Source: an uncultured Veillonella sp.
Lineage (GTDB): Bacteria > Bacillota > Negativicutes > Veillonellales > Veillonellaceae
Direction: 5' to 3'
Assembly: GCF_938010505.1 (NCBI RefSeq)
Contig: NZ_CALLVP010000092.1
Span: forward strand, 1 to 16,285
Length of the DNA stretch: 16,285 nt
A model generated the notes under the pieces. It had not been told where the DNA came from. It made no database searches and saw only the letters and a program-made list of their open reading frames with translations. The position numbers and the translations under genes are program-made. Below, in pieces: positions 1-5,865 of the stretch. The number at the start of each line of letters is the position of its first letter. Positions within the stretch are counted from its first letter, which is position 1.

Positions 1-31
1 AATCATAGGAACACCTAAGGAGGTGATGTGG

Positions 32-1171
32 TTGAGTACAGTGGCTATTGTGGCCTTCAGTATCCTGGCCATCATTGTAGCACTCATCTTAATTATCCTA
101 CTGACACCAATCACATATAGCATCGAAATCGATGGACGCACACCATATCGTGGCGAGATGCGTATCAAATGGCTGTGGCGCGTGTTTTCACTCCATTTAG
201 CGTACTTACAGGATAAACCATTTTTTAAGGAATTATATGTTTTAGGTATGCTCAAGATTGGTCCTGTGAAAGACTATGAACAATGGCTTGAAAATCGTGT
301 AGATGAAGAATACCAAAAGGTAATGGACGATGATGGCGATATGTCTCAAGCTCAAGCATTTGCTAAGGCTATGAATGGAGAGGGACAAGGACCGACCGCA
401 AGTTCTAGTGGCACAAGCTTTGATGATTTGAAGAGCTCTCAAGCTTCTAGTACAACCTTTGGTGATGATGAGTCACCAGGGGCAGGTAGCTCACCTAGTC
501 TAAAGGAACGTATTGAACGACCTGATGCGGCATCTAAGGATATGGATGCACAAGCTCGTGCTGATCGGTATGACTCGATTCAACAAGATCCAACGGCTCA
601 CATTCAAGATGATGACGAAGTGGTAAGTCGCGTTACTTTCAATAGCGACGGTTCCATTAAGGAAAAGGTATTTACGAAGGTAAATGATATCAAAACGACC
701 ATTAAAAAACGTTTTGAAAAGCCTGATCCAAATGATCCGGTAGCATCATTCAAGTCTGAAATTCCTACATTCTGGTTTATGAAACATGTGAGAAATACAG
801 AATTGTGGCATCAGTTATTCCTGGTGTCGAAGCGATGTTATGACCACTCTAAACCACGTGATGTGGCCATAGAAGGGCGATTTGGTATTGGTGACCCGTA
901 TCGCATGGGGCTTATCGCATCTATGTTGTATAGCATTTGGCCAGAGCAAGCAGAGTCTATCGAAATAGATTATGTGAACTGGGCGGCCGAAGGCAGTGGT
1001 CATATCAAAGGTCGCATGATTCTCGGTGTATTGGCTTGGCATGGTACTAGATTCTTAGTATCTAAACCGATGCGATCCCTATTGGGAGAAAGTGCTCGCG
1101 TTTTCTGGGTTAAACGGAAGGAAGCAAAGCATTTAGAAAAGCTAAAAGCCGCACAAGGCCAAACAGCGTAA
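32..1171 (+). CDS. DUF2953 membrane protein (YtfI-like)
   Basis: Seen: 379 residues with one N-terminal membrane segment (about residues 4-27, rich in I, L, V and A), then a region with WLWRVFSL, a long hydrophilic Ser/Asp/Glu/Gln-rich linker (about 90-215), and a C-terminal part with the DUF2953-like signature EGRFGIGDPYRMG near residue 287. I chose TTG at 32 because a near-perfect AAGGAGGTGAT lies about 8 bases before it; the in-frame GTG at 23 and ATG at 26 fall inside that ribosome-binding site. Family knowledge: Bacillus YtfI is DUF2953 and is encoded directly before the GerW protein YtfJ, the same order as here. Biochemical function is unknown. The low-complexity linker makes it longer than I expect for the family (about 220 residues). 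The DUF2953 assignment rests on the GxGDP signature plus gene order. Confidence 0.75.
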   Translation: MSTVAIVAFSILAIIVALILIILLTPITYSIEIDGRTPYRGEMRIKWLWRVFSLHLAYLQDKPFFKELYVLGMLKIGPVKDYEQWLENRVDEEYQKVMDDDGDMSQAQAFAKAMNGEGQGPTASSSGTSFDDLKSSQASSTTFGDDESPGAGSSPSLKERIERPDAASKDMDAQARADRYDSIQQDPTAHIQDDDEVVSRVTFNSDGSIKEKVFTKVNDIKTTIKKRFEKPDPNDPVASFKSEIPTFWFMKHVRNTELWHQLFLVSKRCYDHSKPRDVAIEGRFGIGDPYRMGLIASMLYSIWPEQAESIEIDYVNWAAEGSGHIKGRMILGVLAWHGTRFLVSKPMRSLLGESARVFWVKRKEAKHLEKLKAAQGQTA

Positions 1172-1264
1172 GGATATATTAAGTCAATTGAGTATATGAG
1201 CTGTATACGATAATTTATTACATGTCAAAACTATATAGGCAATATAAAGGCTACTTATATGTAA

Positions 1265-1270
1265 TATAAT
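1265..1270 (+). promoter_or_regulatory. possible -10 box upstream of ytfJ
   Basis: A perfect TATAAT lies in the AT-rich 147-base gap between the DUF2953 gene and ytfJ, 49 bases before the chosen start. No good TTGACA-like box sits 16-18 bases upstream, so ytfJ may have its own weak promoter or be co-transcribed with the gene before it. Confidence 0.25.
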
Positions 1271-1318
1271 AATTGAACATACAGCTACGATACTTTCACA
1301 AAAAGCGGAGGTACTGTG

Positions 1319-1696
1319 ATGGAGAACAGTAATGTAAAAGAGAATTTGGAAGTCCTATTCGAGAAATTCAAAAATATGATTAAAGTGGAAACTGTAGTTG
1401 GCGAAGCTGTGCAAATCGGCGATACTACACTTGTTCCATTTGTTGACGTAACCTTTGGCTTCGGTACTGGTACAAACCACTGCACAGCCAATAAAAACCA
1501 AGAATCTGGCGGCGGTGGCGGTGGTGCCAAAATGGAACCAAGTGCTATCCTCGTTATTAAAGGTGACCGCATTGAATTGTTCAACATTAAGGGCAATCCT
1601 TATAGCAGCAGCTTCGATCGCCTCATCGGTTTGGTGCCTGATCTCGTGTCCAAATTGAAATCCGATAAATACATCTATTTGAACGATGAACAATAA
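1319..1696 (+). CDS. ytfJ: GerW/YtfJ family protein
   Basis: Seen: 125 residues, MENSNVKENLEVLFEKF, then the family core: VGEAVQIGDTTLVPFVDVTFGFGTG, a Gly-rich stretch (GGGGGG, about residue 64), PSAILVIKGDRIELFNI, and a C-terminal LVPDLVSKL helix. This is the normal layout and length of the GerW/YtfJ family. ATG 1319 is preferred over GTG 1316 because GGAGGT (1307-1312) is 6 bases before it. Family knowledge: in Bacillus YtfJ is a spore protein needed for normal germination; homologues occur in many non-spore-formers with unknown function. It follows the DUF2953 gene as in Bacillus, so the two probably work together. A Cys is present (NHC, about residue 53). In a Veillonella-like host a spore role is unlikely. 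Confidence 0.85.
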   Translation: MENSNVKENLEVLFEKFKNMIKVETVVGEAVQIGDTTLVPFVDVTFGFGTGTNHCTANKNQESGGGGGGAKMEPSAILVIKGDRIELFNIKGNPYSSSFDRLIGLVPDLVSKLKSDKYIYLNDEQ

Positions 1697-1711
1697 TTCG
1701 GTGACGAATTA
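1694..1711 (+). other. stop-codon hairpin with GTGA loop
   Basis: TAATTCG (1694-1700) and CGAATTA (1705-1711) form a perfect 7-bp stem closed by a GTGA loop of the GNRA type. The stem begins exactly at the ytfJ stop codon. There is no T-run after it, so it is more likely an mRNA-end or stability structure than a terminator. Confidence 0.45.
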
Positions 1712-1732
1712 TAAATAATTGGTGAAAGCCGA

Positions 1733-1806
1733 AATACCCACATGTGTGCTCTGAATATATCCGTATAGACTGCTTTTAAAATTTTTAGAGCATACCTGTG
1801 GGTATT
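1733..1806 (+). terminator. long imperfect inverted repeat after ytfJ
   Basis: The 20-base arms 1733-1752 (AATACCCACATGTGTGCTCT) and 1787-1806 match as reverse complements at 18 of 20 positions, with a 34-base AT-rich loop. The right arm is followed by ATTTTAAG, only a partial T-run. It could be a weak terminator for ytfJ or another member of the long 3' palindromes seen elsewhere in this window. Confidence 0.45.
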
Positions 1807-1820
1807 ATTTTAAGTCCTAC

Positions 1821-1882
1821 TGACTTTCATAAGCAGTTCATAGGCCTTTATTATGCTATTTAACAGAGTCTTGTGAAAGTTA
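1821..1882. promoter_or_regulatory. inverted repeat overlapping the ompH -35 box
   Basis: TGACTTTCATAAG (1821-1833) and CTTGTGAAAGTTA (1870-1882) pair at 11 of 13 positions over a 36-base spacer. The right arm covers the putative -35 box of ompH, so this could be an operator. No regulator can be named. Confidence 0.35.
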
Positions 1883-1899
1883 GCAAGATTTGTTATAGT
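1871..1899 (+). promoter_or_regulatory. ompH promoter
   Basis: TTGTGA (1871-1876), a 17-base spacer, then TATAGT (1894-1899) preceded by TG at the extended -10 position. Transcription should start near 1906, leaving a 5' leader of about 50 bases before the ompH ATG at 1956. Confidence 0.6.
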
Positions 1900-1955
1900 A
1901 AAAATAGTACACTATTAGATTGTATAGCGACACTTTTAATCGAGGAGGATTTCAG

Positions 1956-2414
1956 ATGAAATTATCTAAAAAATTGACTACCTTAGCTATCGTTGGTGCT
2001 ATGTCTGCTACTGCTGCAGTAGCAAGTGCTGCTAACATTGGCTTAGTAAATATGAGCCAAGTAGTAAATAGCTACCCTGGCTACGGTGCATTAGATATGA
2101 AAATGCAACAAGTAGATGCTCAATACCGTCCACAAATTGAAAAAAAAGTACAAGAAATTGAAAAAATTCAAGACTCCGCACAAGCAGAAGCTGAATTCAA
2201 CAAAACTGTAGCTCCATTGCTTCAAAAAGAAAATGAAGAAATCAACAAAATTGCTCAACCTATGATGCAAGCAATTCACAACACTATTGAAGCTATTCGC
2301 GTTGAAAAACAAATGGACGTAGTGTTGGATGATCCATACACAATTCGTGCTGCTGACTCTAACAGCAAAATCGAGAACATTACTAACGAAGTAATCAGTC
2401 GTATTAAAAAATAA
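1956..2414 (+). CDS. ompH: OmpH/Skp family periplasmic chaperone
   Basis: Seen: 152 residues. A clear signal peptide (MKLSKKLTT then a hydrophobic core ending AVASA, cut near residue 25), a short strand with NIGLVNMSQVVNSYPGY as in OmpH/Skp proteins, then long Glu/Lys/Gln-rich helices (about 50-125) that suggest the coiled-coil tentacles, and a C-terminal VVLDDPYTIRAA segment that returns to the body domain. ATG 1956 has AGGAGG (1943-1948) 7 bases upstream. Family knowledge: Skp trimers hold unfolded outer-membrane proteins in the periplasm. Its presence implies a diderm cell, which together with the Firmicutes-type neighbours points to Negativicutes. It has its own promoter and terminator, so it is monocistronic. 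Confidence 0.85.
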   Translation: MKLSKKLTTLAIVGAMSATAAVASAANIGLVNMSQVVNSYPGYGALDMKMQQVDAQYRPQIEKKVQEIEKIQDSAQAEAEFNKTVAPLLQKENEEINKIAQPMMQAIHNTIEAIRVEKQMDVVLDDPYTIRAADSNSKIENITNEVISRIKK

Positions 2415-2425
2415 TAAGCACAAAA

Positions 2426-2458
2426 CCCCCTAACTGAGGAATCAGCTAGGGGATTTTT
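2426..2458 (+). terminator. intrinsic terminator of ompH
   Basis: CCCCTAACTGA (2427-2437) pairs with TCAGCTAGGGG (2442-2452) with one mismatch, closed by a GGAA loop of the GNRA type, and is followed by ATTTTT (T-run 2454-2458). A textbook intrinsic terminator 12 bases after the ompH stop. Confidence 0.9.
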
Positions 2459-2472
2459 ATTAAAATACATTT

Positions 2473-2482
2473 GGATGCATCC
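2473..2482. promoter_or_regulatory. GGATGCATCC palindrome before the nitroreductase
   Basis: A perfect 10-bp palindrome lies in the 43-base gap between the ompH terminator and the nitroreductase gene, about 20 bases before its start codon. It could be an operator or a small hairpin in the leader. It is short enough to be chance. Confidence 0.25.
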
Positions 2483-2501
2483 GATAAAGGAGTGAAATCT
2501 A

Positions 2502-3023
2502 ATGAAAGATTTTAAAGCATTAGCCACAGAGCGGTATTCGGTTCGAAAATTTGATACTCGATCAGTGGAGCAAGAAAAGGTAGATATTTTGTTAGAAGTA
2601 GCTAGATTAGCCCCTACGGCTCATAATTATCAGCCGCAACGACTGCTCGTCTTAAATACAGAAGATAGATTGAACAAACTAAAAGGCTGCACAAATGGCC
2701 ACTTCAATGCGCCGTTGGCGATTATTGTTTGTTATGATAATACAGTGAGTTGGAAACGGGAATATGATGATGCGGACATGGGCGTTGTAGACGCTAGCAT
2801 TGTAGGCTCTCATATTATGTTTACCGTAGCCGATATCGGTTTAGGTACAACGTGGATTGCTCACTTTGATCCTGCTAAAGTACGCAAGGCATATAACTTG
2901 CCTGATCATATCATTCCTGTAGCCATCTTTCCAATAGGATATCCGCATCCGGATTGTGTTCCTGCACCAGGTCATACGAAACGCTTTGATATAAGCAAAT
3001 TCACAACCTATAATTCCTTTTAA
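2502..3023 (+). CDS. nitroreductase family protein (FMN-dependent)
   Basis: Seen: 173 residues, opening with ERYSVRKFD (R11 and R15 are in the usual FMN-phosphate position), LLEVARLAPTAHNYQPQRLLV (residues 31-51, the PTAxNxQPxR nitroreductase signature), VVDASIVGSHIMFTVADIGLGTTWI (95-119) and AIFPIGYP (141-148). This is the short, NfnB-like layout. Family knowledge: such enzymes form homodimers binding FMN and use NAD(P)H to reduce nitro compounds, quinones or flavins; the natural substrate cannot be told from sequence. Start ATG 2502 has AAGGAG (2487-2492) 9 bases upstream. It stands alone between the ompH terminator and a shared terminator at 3150-3180 that faces the convergent cupin gene. 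No neighbour indicates a pathway. Confidence 0.9.
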   Translation: MKDFKALATERYSVRKFDTRSVEQEKVDILLEVARLAPTAHNYQPQRLLVLNTEDRLNKLKGCTNGHFNAPLAIIVCYDNTVSWKREYDDADMGVVDASIVGSHIMFTVADIGLGTTWIAHFDPAKVRKAYNLPDHIIPVAIFPIGYPHPDCVPAPGHTKRFDISKFTTYNSF

Positions 3024-3149
3024 AAGAATGCTCTTTAGATTATGTATTATCTTGTGGGTATTTAATAACTATGGATATAACTGAACCACTAAATAGCTAT
3101 ATAAAACCTAATAACTATAGTATTTCTTTTTAATACATACACCATATAA

Positions 3150-3180
3150 AAAGGACAGTTGCTTGTATCAACTGTCCTTT
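3150..3180 (-). terminator. terminator of the cupin gene, possibly two-way
   Basis: AAAGGACAGTTG (3150-3161) and CAACTGTCCTTT (3169-3180) form a perfect 12-bp stem with a 7-base loop. Read on the minus strand it is followed by a T-run (complement of ATATAAAA), right after the cupin stop. On the plus strand GGTATTTTATT follows, a weaker tail that could also stop transcription from the nitroreductase. Confidence 0.85.
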
Positions 3181-3186
3181 GGTATT

Positions 3187-3474
3187 TTATTCAGGTTTGT
3201 GAATAAGGTTTACAACGAATTCGCTGTCTTCTACGAGTGTTGCTTGGATGTAGTTATCGCCGTTGAATTCTAATACTTGGCCTGGTACAAGTACGTGTTC
3301 TTCAGTTTCGTTAAGGAACACTTGTACTTTACCTTTTACTACTGTAAAGATAACATTAGCTTCTGGGTGGTTGTGTTTTTCAACTTTTTCACCAGCTTTA
3401 CCGCCTTTTTTTACGATTACATAGTTAGGACCTTGGAATAATAAACCTAATTCTTGATTAACTGTGCCTGCCAT
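3187..3474 (-). CDS. small single-domain cupin protein
   Basis: Seen: 95 residues. A beta-rich cupin pattern with GGKAGEKVEKHNHPEANVIFTVVKG (the HxH pair near residues 36-38 and Glu near 40 resemble cupin motif 1) and VLVPGQVLEFNGDN (motif 2, PGxxLxF). The second-motif His typical of metal-binding cupins is replaced, and the spacing of the Glu is atypical, so the metal set may be incomplete. Start ATG at 3474 has AGGAGG (complement of 3481-3486) 6 bases upstream. Family knowledge: small cupins range from sensors to isomerases and dioxygenases; no substrate can be named. It is monocistronic, with a consensus promoter carrying a Fur-like palindrome, which suggests control by metal or peroxide. 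Confidence 0.8.
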   Translation of the reverse strand: MAGTVNQELGLLFQGPNYVIVKKGGKAGEKVEKHNHPEANVIFTVVKGKVQVFLNETEEHVLVPGQVLEFNGDNYIQATLVEDSEFVVNLIHKPE

Positions 3475-3549
3475 AATAGACCTCCTAATTCTAGCTTTTT
3501 ATGTTCTGAAAGCTTACGCTAACACTTAATTTTACATTGTGTAATTACC

Positions 3550-3583
3550 TTATAATTATATTATAAATGATATTGCTTATCAA
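3550..3583 (-). promoter_or_regulatory. cupin promoter with two overlapping palindromes
   Basis: On the minus strand TTGATA (complement of 3578-3583), a 17-base spacer and TATAAT (complement of 3555-3560) form a near-consensus promoter. TGATATTGCTTATCA (3568-3582) overlaps the -35 and matches the 7-1-7 Fur consensus TGATAATnATTATCA at 12 of 14 fixed positions. TTATAATTATATTATAA (3550-3566) covers the -10 and is a perfect 7-3-7 palindrome resembling PerR/Fur-family half-sites. Control by a Fur-family repressor is inferred. Confidence 0.6.
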
Positions 3584-3625
3584 TGCTGTGCCTATAGCTA
3601 CAGTTTTGAAAGAAATATGTATCAT

Positions 3626-3655
3626 TTAACATTGTATGCTTTTTTTACCTATATT
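3626..3655 (+). promoter_or_regulatory. possible promoter for a small RNA
   Basis: TTAACA (3626-3631), an 18-base spacer and TATATT (3650-3655) face the plus strand, where no gene follows before a strong terminator at 3761-3790. If active it would make an RNA of about 130 bases starting near 3662. Confidence 0.3.
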
Positions 3656-3688
3656 GAGCAAAATAGGGGGGGCGTAAATGCTGGTAGA

Positions 3689-3745
3689 TTGAATATATAA
3701 AGAACAATTGGATATATAAAGATCAATTGAATATACAATGATACA
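3689..3745 (+). repeat. three tandem 19-bp repeats
   Basis: Units 3689-3707 (TTGAATATATAAAGAACAA), 3708-3726 (TTGGATATATAAAGATCAA) and 3727-3745 (TTGAATATACAATGATACA) are head to tail with no gap. The first two differ at two positions; the third is more diverged. The period is close to two helical turns. No gene lies across them. Confidence 0.8.
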
Positions 3746-3760
3746 TTTACTATATAAAAA

Positions 3761-3790
3761 ACGAACGTAAAGTTTTACGTTCGCTTTTTT
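3761..3790. terminator. two-way intrinsic terminator
   Basis: CGAACGTAAA (3762-3771) and TTTACGTTCG (3774-3783) form a 10-bp palindrome. The plus strand continues with CTTTTTT; the minus strand continues with a run of T (complement of 3755-3761). It lies about 60 bases past the stop of the minus-strand operon, for which it is the likely terminator, and it would also end any plus-strand transcript from 3662. Confidence 0.85.
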
Positions 3791-3846
3791 GCCCGTTTTC
3801 GTTCGTTTATAGTCCCTAAACAAACGAAATGTTATGTATTTATTAT

Positions 3847-4512
3847 TTATTTTTTCTTAATTGTATATAAACGTGTGCCGTTTTCTTCAGTCGTTACAAG
3901 TTCAAAGGCTGGATCGATAGCTTTCACAAAAGCTTCGAACCATGTTTGGTACGCTACAGCCATGAATTTAGGGTCAACGCCCGCTGTACGCCAGTAGCCT
4001 GCTTGTAATCTGTGGTCACCAACCCATGTAAATTCGTCAGGGCTTTCAGAAACCACTTGGTCACCGCCATCACAAGGCATGCCATTTACGTAGAAGTTTT
4101 GTAGCGCATTGTAAATCGCTGGTGCAGTGTGTTCCTCAAGGCTGTCTTGTGCCACAACGCCACATGCTTGGCCTTGTACTGCAAAGGCATCGAGGATAGC
4201 TGTTACCACGTGTACTGCTTCATCGCCGGAATTTGTGTCGAGCATATCTTTGATGAAAGCTGCTTCACGAACGGAAGCAATGTTGATTTGGTTAGCTAAC
4301 CAGCCGTGAATATTGCCGTGGTCAATGATGTTTTCCAAAGGAATGCTTGGATTGATTGGCTCGCCGTATGTATCTACGGAGATAGAATGTAATTCCTCTG
4401 CCAAATCATCAACAACTTTAGTTGTTTTTTCTAAAATCAAGTTTTCACGCTCAACGAGCAATTGAATTTTACGATACAACCAGTAATGGATGTGACCTAA
4501 GAATGCGGACAT
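3847..4512 (-). CDS. uncharacterised partner of siroheme reductase
   Basis: I do not recognise this 221-residue protein. Seen: no signal peptide or membrane segment; an N-terminal motif GHIHYWLYRKIQLL (His7, His9), a helical first half, Cys117 (GQACG), and a C-terminal part with MPCDGGDQVV (Cys147), HRLQAGYW, a helix YQTWFEAFVKAI and a final strand pair FELVTTEENGTRLYTIKK. That strand-helix-strand ending is vaguely like V4R or aminothiazoline-carboxylate hydrolase-type domains, but this is weak. It is one base after the stop of the siroheme protein gene, with AAGGAG inside that gene's last codons, so the two are translationally coupled and probably act together. The several His and Cys residues could bind a cofactor or metal. 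A role as partner, chaperone or second subunit for the siroheme protein is inferred from position only. Confidence 0.7.
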   Translation of the reverse strand: MSAFLGHIHYWLYRKIQLLVERENLILEKTTKVVDDLAEELHSISVDTYGEPINPSIPLENIIDHGNIHGWLANQINIASVREAAFIKDMLDTNSGDEAVHVVTAILDAFAVQGQACGVVAQDSLEEHTAPAIYNALQNFYVNGMPCDGGDQVVSESPDEFTWVGDHRLQAGYWRTAGVDPKFMAVAYQTWFEAFVKAIDPAFELVTTEENGTRLYTIKKK

Positions 4513-4513
4513 A

Positions 4514-5470
4514 TTAAGCTCCTTTTCGTGCTGTTTCTAATTTCTCTACTAAATCGTATACATTAAAACCGTGAATTTCTGCGGCTTGCCATAATGGCTC
4601 AGCTGTGGCAGAAGGACAACCTAGGCAACCCATGCCAATGCTTTGTAATACTGGCACAACATTTGGATAGGTATCCACGATGTCGCGAATGATTGTATCT
4701 GGTGTGATCGGGGAACCTGCTTCGAGGCGAGGTGCTTCGACTTCAGGATCGTTACCTTGACCAGGCAAGAACACAGCTGGTTCTTCGGACTTGCTTTCAG
4801 CTGGAGCACCTTCAAGGTCGCCCAATACAGCTGCTTTGAAAGCCTCTAAACCGATGCGGTCGATGAATTCGCCCATGCGTTCGATTTGTGCGTTTTCTTT
4901 ATAGTATGCGATGATTCGATCAACTAATGCAAGAGCTTCTTTTTCAGTTTTAACCTCTGCAATGAGGTCGCCGATGCGAGGATGCGCGCCGCCGCTACCG
5001 CCAGCGTATACATTCCAACCTTCTACAGTACCGATAACGCCCACATCTTTCATGCGGCTTTCAGTACAAGAATTTGGACAACCGGACACGCCGATTTTCA
5101 TTTTGCTTGGCATTTCAAGGGACAAGTACTTGCGTTCGATTTGCATGCCAAGATGTACGCTGTCTTGTTTAGCGCGTTTACAGAAGGTAGTACCTGGGCA
5201 GATTTTTACGCTGCGCACGCGGTTAGATACAGTGTACGCTGGCTCCATGCCAAGCATCTCCCATGCTTTATCTACGTCTTCTGCTTTCAAATTCGTAATC
5301 ATAATGCGTTGGCTGCCAGTTAATTTAAGAACAGCGCCGAACTCATTCGCTACGTCGATATATTTTTGTAATTGATCAGGTTGAATGAAACCTCCAGGAA
5401 TGCGAGGTGTAATTGCATAACGGCGTTGGCCGTTTTTAATGCGTTGTAAATTTGCTGCAATTTGTGCCAT
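4514..5470 (-). CDS. small siroheme/4Fe-4S reductase with DUF1858 domain
   Basis: Seen: 318 residues. Residues 1-75 match the N-terminal ferredoxin-like half of nitrite/sulfite reductases (GGFIQPDQLQKYIDVANEFG, LKLTGSQRIMI). The cluster-binding motif is complete: C91-x5-C97 (CPGTTFC) and C131-x3-C135 (GCPNSC), the pattern that ligates the 4Fe-4S centre coupled to siroheme. An acidic linker (about 220-252) leads to a C-terminal DUF1858 domain (ITPDTIIRDIVDTYPNVVPV, then GCLGC with C282 and C285). Family knowledge: siroheme reductases carry out six-electron reduction of sulfite or nitrite; the short single-module versions occur in anaerobes and methanogens, with uncertain substrates. DUF1858 often accompanies hybrid-cluster or redox proteins. 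It leads a two-gene operon behind a roughly 200-base structured leader. Sulfite versus nitrite cannot be decided. Confidence 0.88.
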   Translation of the reverse strand: MAQIAANLQRIKNGQRRYAITPRIPGGFIQPDQLQKYIDVANEFGAVLKLTGSQRIMITNLKAEDVDKAWEMLGMEPAYTVSNRVRSVKICPGTTFCKRAKQDSVHLGMQIERKYLSLEMPSKMKIGVSGCPNSCTESRMKDVGVIGTVEGWNVYAGGSGGAHPRIGDLIAEVKTEKEALALVDRIIAYYKENAQIERMGEFIDRIGLEAFKAAVLGDLEGAPAESKSEEPAVFLPGQGNDPEVEAPRLEAGSPITPDTIIRDIVDTYPNVVPVLQSIGMGCLGCPSATAEPLWQAAEIHGFNVYDLVEKLETARKGA

Positions 5471-5556
5471 GATAAATCCTTTCTCGAGCCCTCTCTGCGG
5501 AGAATAGTGGCTAAAACTACTTAGTCAATCTATGTAATTCTTTATATATTAATTAT

Positions 5557-5690
5557 TTACGCCATAGGGTTTTGTAAAAGCTTCGCACATATATACGGAC
5601 AAGTGGGATGAGATCAACTAAGGCGAGGCCTCGTCAAAACCCGGCGTAATGATCAGTATGGGTATTTAGAATACTGACCCGACGCTCTTA
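5557..5690 (-). ncRNA. candidate structured leader RNA of siroheme operon
   Basis: TTACGCC (5557-5563) plus GGGTTTTG (5567-5574) pair with CAAAACCC (5635-5642) plus GGCGTAA (5643-5649): a 15-bp helix with one 3-base bulge. Inside are GCTTCGC (5580-5586) against GCGAGGC (5623-5629) and a small AGGC-GAG-GCCT hairpin. Next to it is a second hairpin, GCGT (5644-5647) with ACGC (5682-5685) and TCAGTAT (5653-5659) with ATACTGA (5671-5677). The two folds compete for 5644-5647. On the minus strand it lies in the siroheme operon leader, just after a TATACT box (5690-5695). The inner helix pairs slightly better as plus-strand RNA and the second hairpin as minus-strand RNA, so the strand is uncertain. 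It matches no riboswitch consensus I can recall. Confidence 0.45.
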
Positions 5691-5695
5691 GTATA
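5690..5695 (-). promoter_or_regulatory. putative -10 box of siroheme operon
   Basis: TATACT on the minus strand would start transcription near 5683, at the base of the structured leader, about 215 bases before the ATG at 5470. The -35 region is poor, so an activator or a different start is possible. Confidence 0.3.
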
Positions 5696-5701
5696 AACCA
5701 T

Positions 5702-5774
5702 TTTAACAAACAATAATGTAACCACAGCTACAAAAATAGAACTTTTTAATATTAATTATTGATTGTTTGTTAAA
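5702..5774. promoter_or_regulatory. divergent-region 13-bp inverted repeat
   Basis: TTTAACAAACAAT (5702-5714) and ATTGTTTGTTAAA (5762-5774) are perfect reverse complements, 47 bases apart, in the gap between two divergent transcription units. The cores TTAACA/TGTTAA resemble half-sites of the Rex redox repressor, but the half-sites are not in the usual close spacing. A looping regulator acting on both promoters is an inference. Confidence 0.45.
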
Positions 5775-5782
5775 TATAATTA

Positions 5783-5831
5783 TATACGATATTGTTTACA
5801 GGTGAAACCTATAGGTTACATATCGTATAAT
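5783..5831 (+). promoter_or_regulatory. sfsA promoter and nested palindromes
   Basis: A perfect TATAAT (5826-5831) lies about 35 bases before the sfsA start, with no good -35. AACCTATAGGTT (5806-5817) is a perfect 12-bp palindrome in the place of the -35 and spacer, and TATACGATAT (5783-5792) is the exact reverse complement of ATATCGTATA (5820-5829), which overlaps the -10. The arrangement looks like an operator for a repressor or activator. Confidence 0.45.
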
Positions 5832-5865
5832 AGACACATAGAATATTCTTGATGTAGGAGATATG

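Larger units (their letters stand above)
3662..3790 (+). ncRNA. candidate small RNA
   Basis: This gene-free stretch is bounded by a plausible promoter (3626-3655) and a strong hairpin with a T-run (3761-3790). It contains a run of seven G (3666-3672) and three 19-base tandem repeats (3689-3745), and no credible open reading frame on the plus strand. It would converge on the siroheme operon. It is equally possible that only the terminator is functional and serves the minus-strand operon. Confidence 0.3.

Noticed and set aside
23..31. GTG 23 or ATG 26 as start of the DUF2953 gene
   Set aside because: Both overlap the strong ribosome-binding site; TTG 32 is correctly spaced.
1355..1693. A 112-codon minus-strand frame opposite ytfJ
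   Set aside because: The plus-strand frame matches the GerW/YtfJ family over its full length.
3666..3672. Phase-variable G7 run
   Set aside because: It does not lie in a coding frame or between promoter boxes of a gene, so there is no obvious switch to make.
3689..3745. CRISPR array
   Set aside because: The 19-bp units are directly adjacent with no spacers and no cas genes nearby.
3626..3823. A 65-codon minus-strand frame in the cupin-siroheme gap
   Set aside because: It runs through the tandem repeats and a terminator, has no good ribosome-binding site and a low-complexity product.
5471..5695. Known riboswitch (SAM, cobalamin, TPP, FMN, Moco) or T-box
   Set aside because: None of the conserved sequence blocks I know for these classes is present, although a GCCACT stretch on the minus strand briefly suggested cobalamin. 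A database search is still needed.
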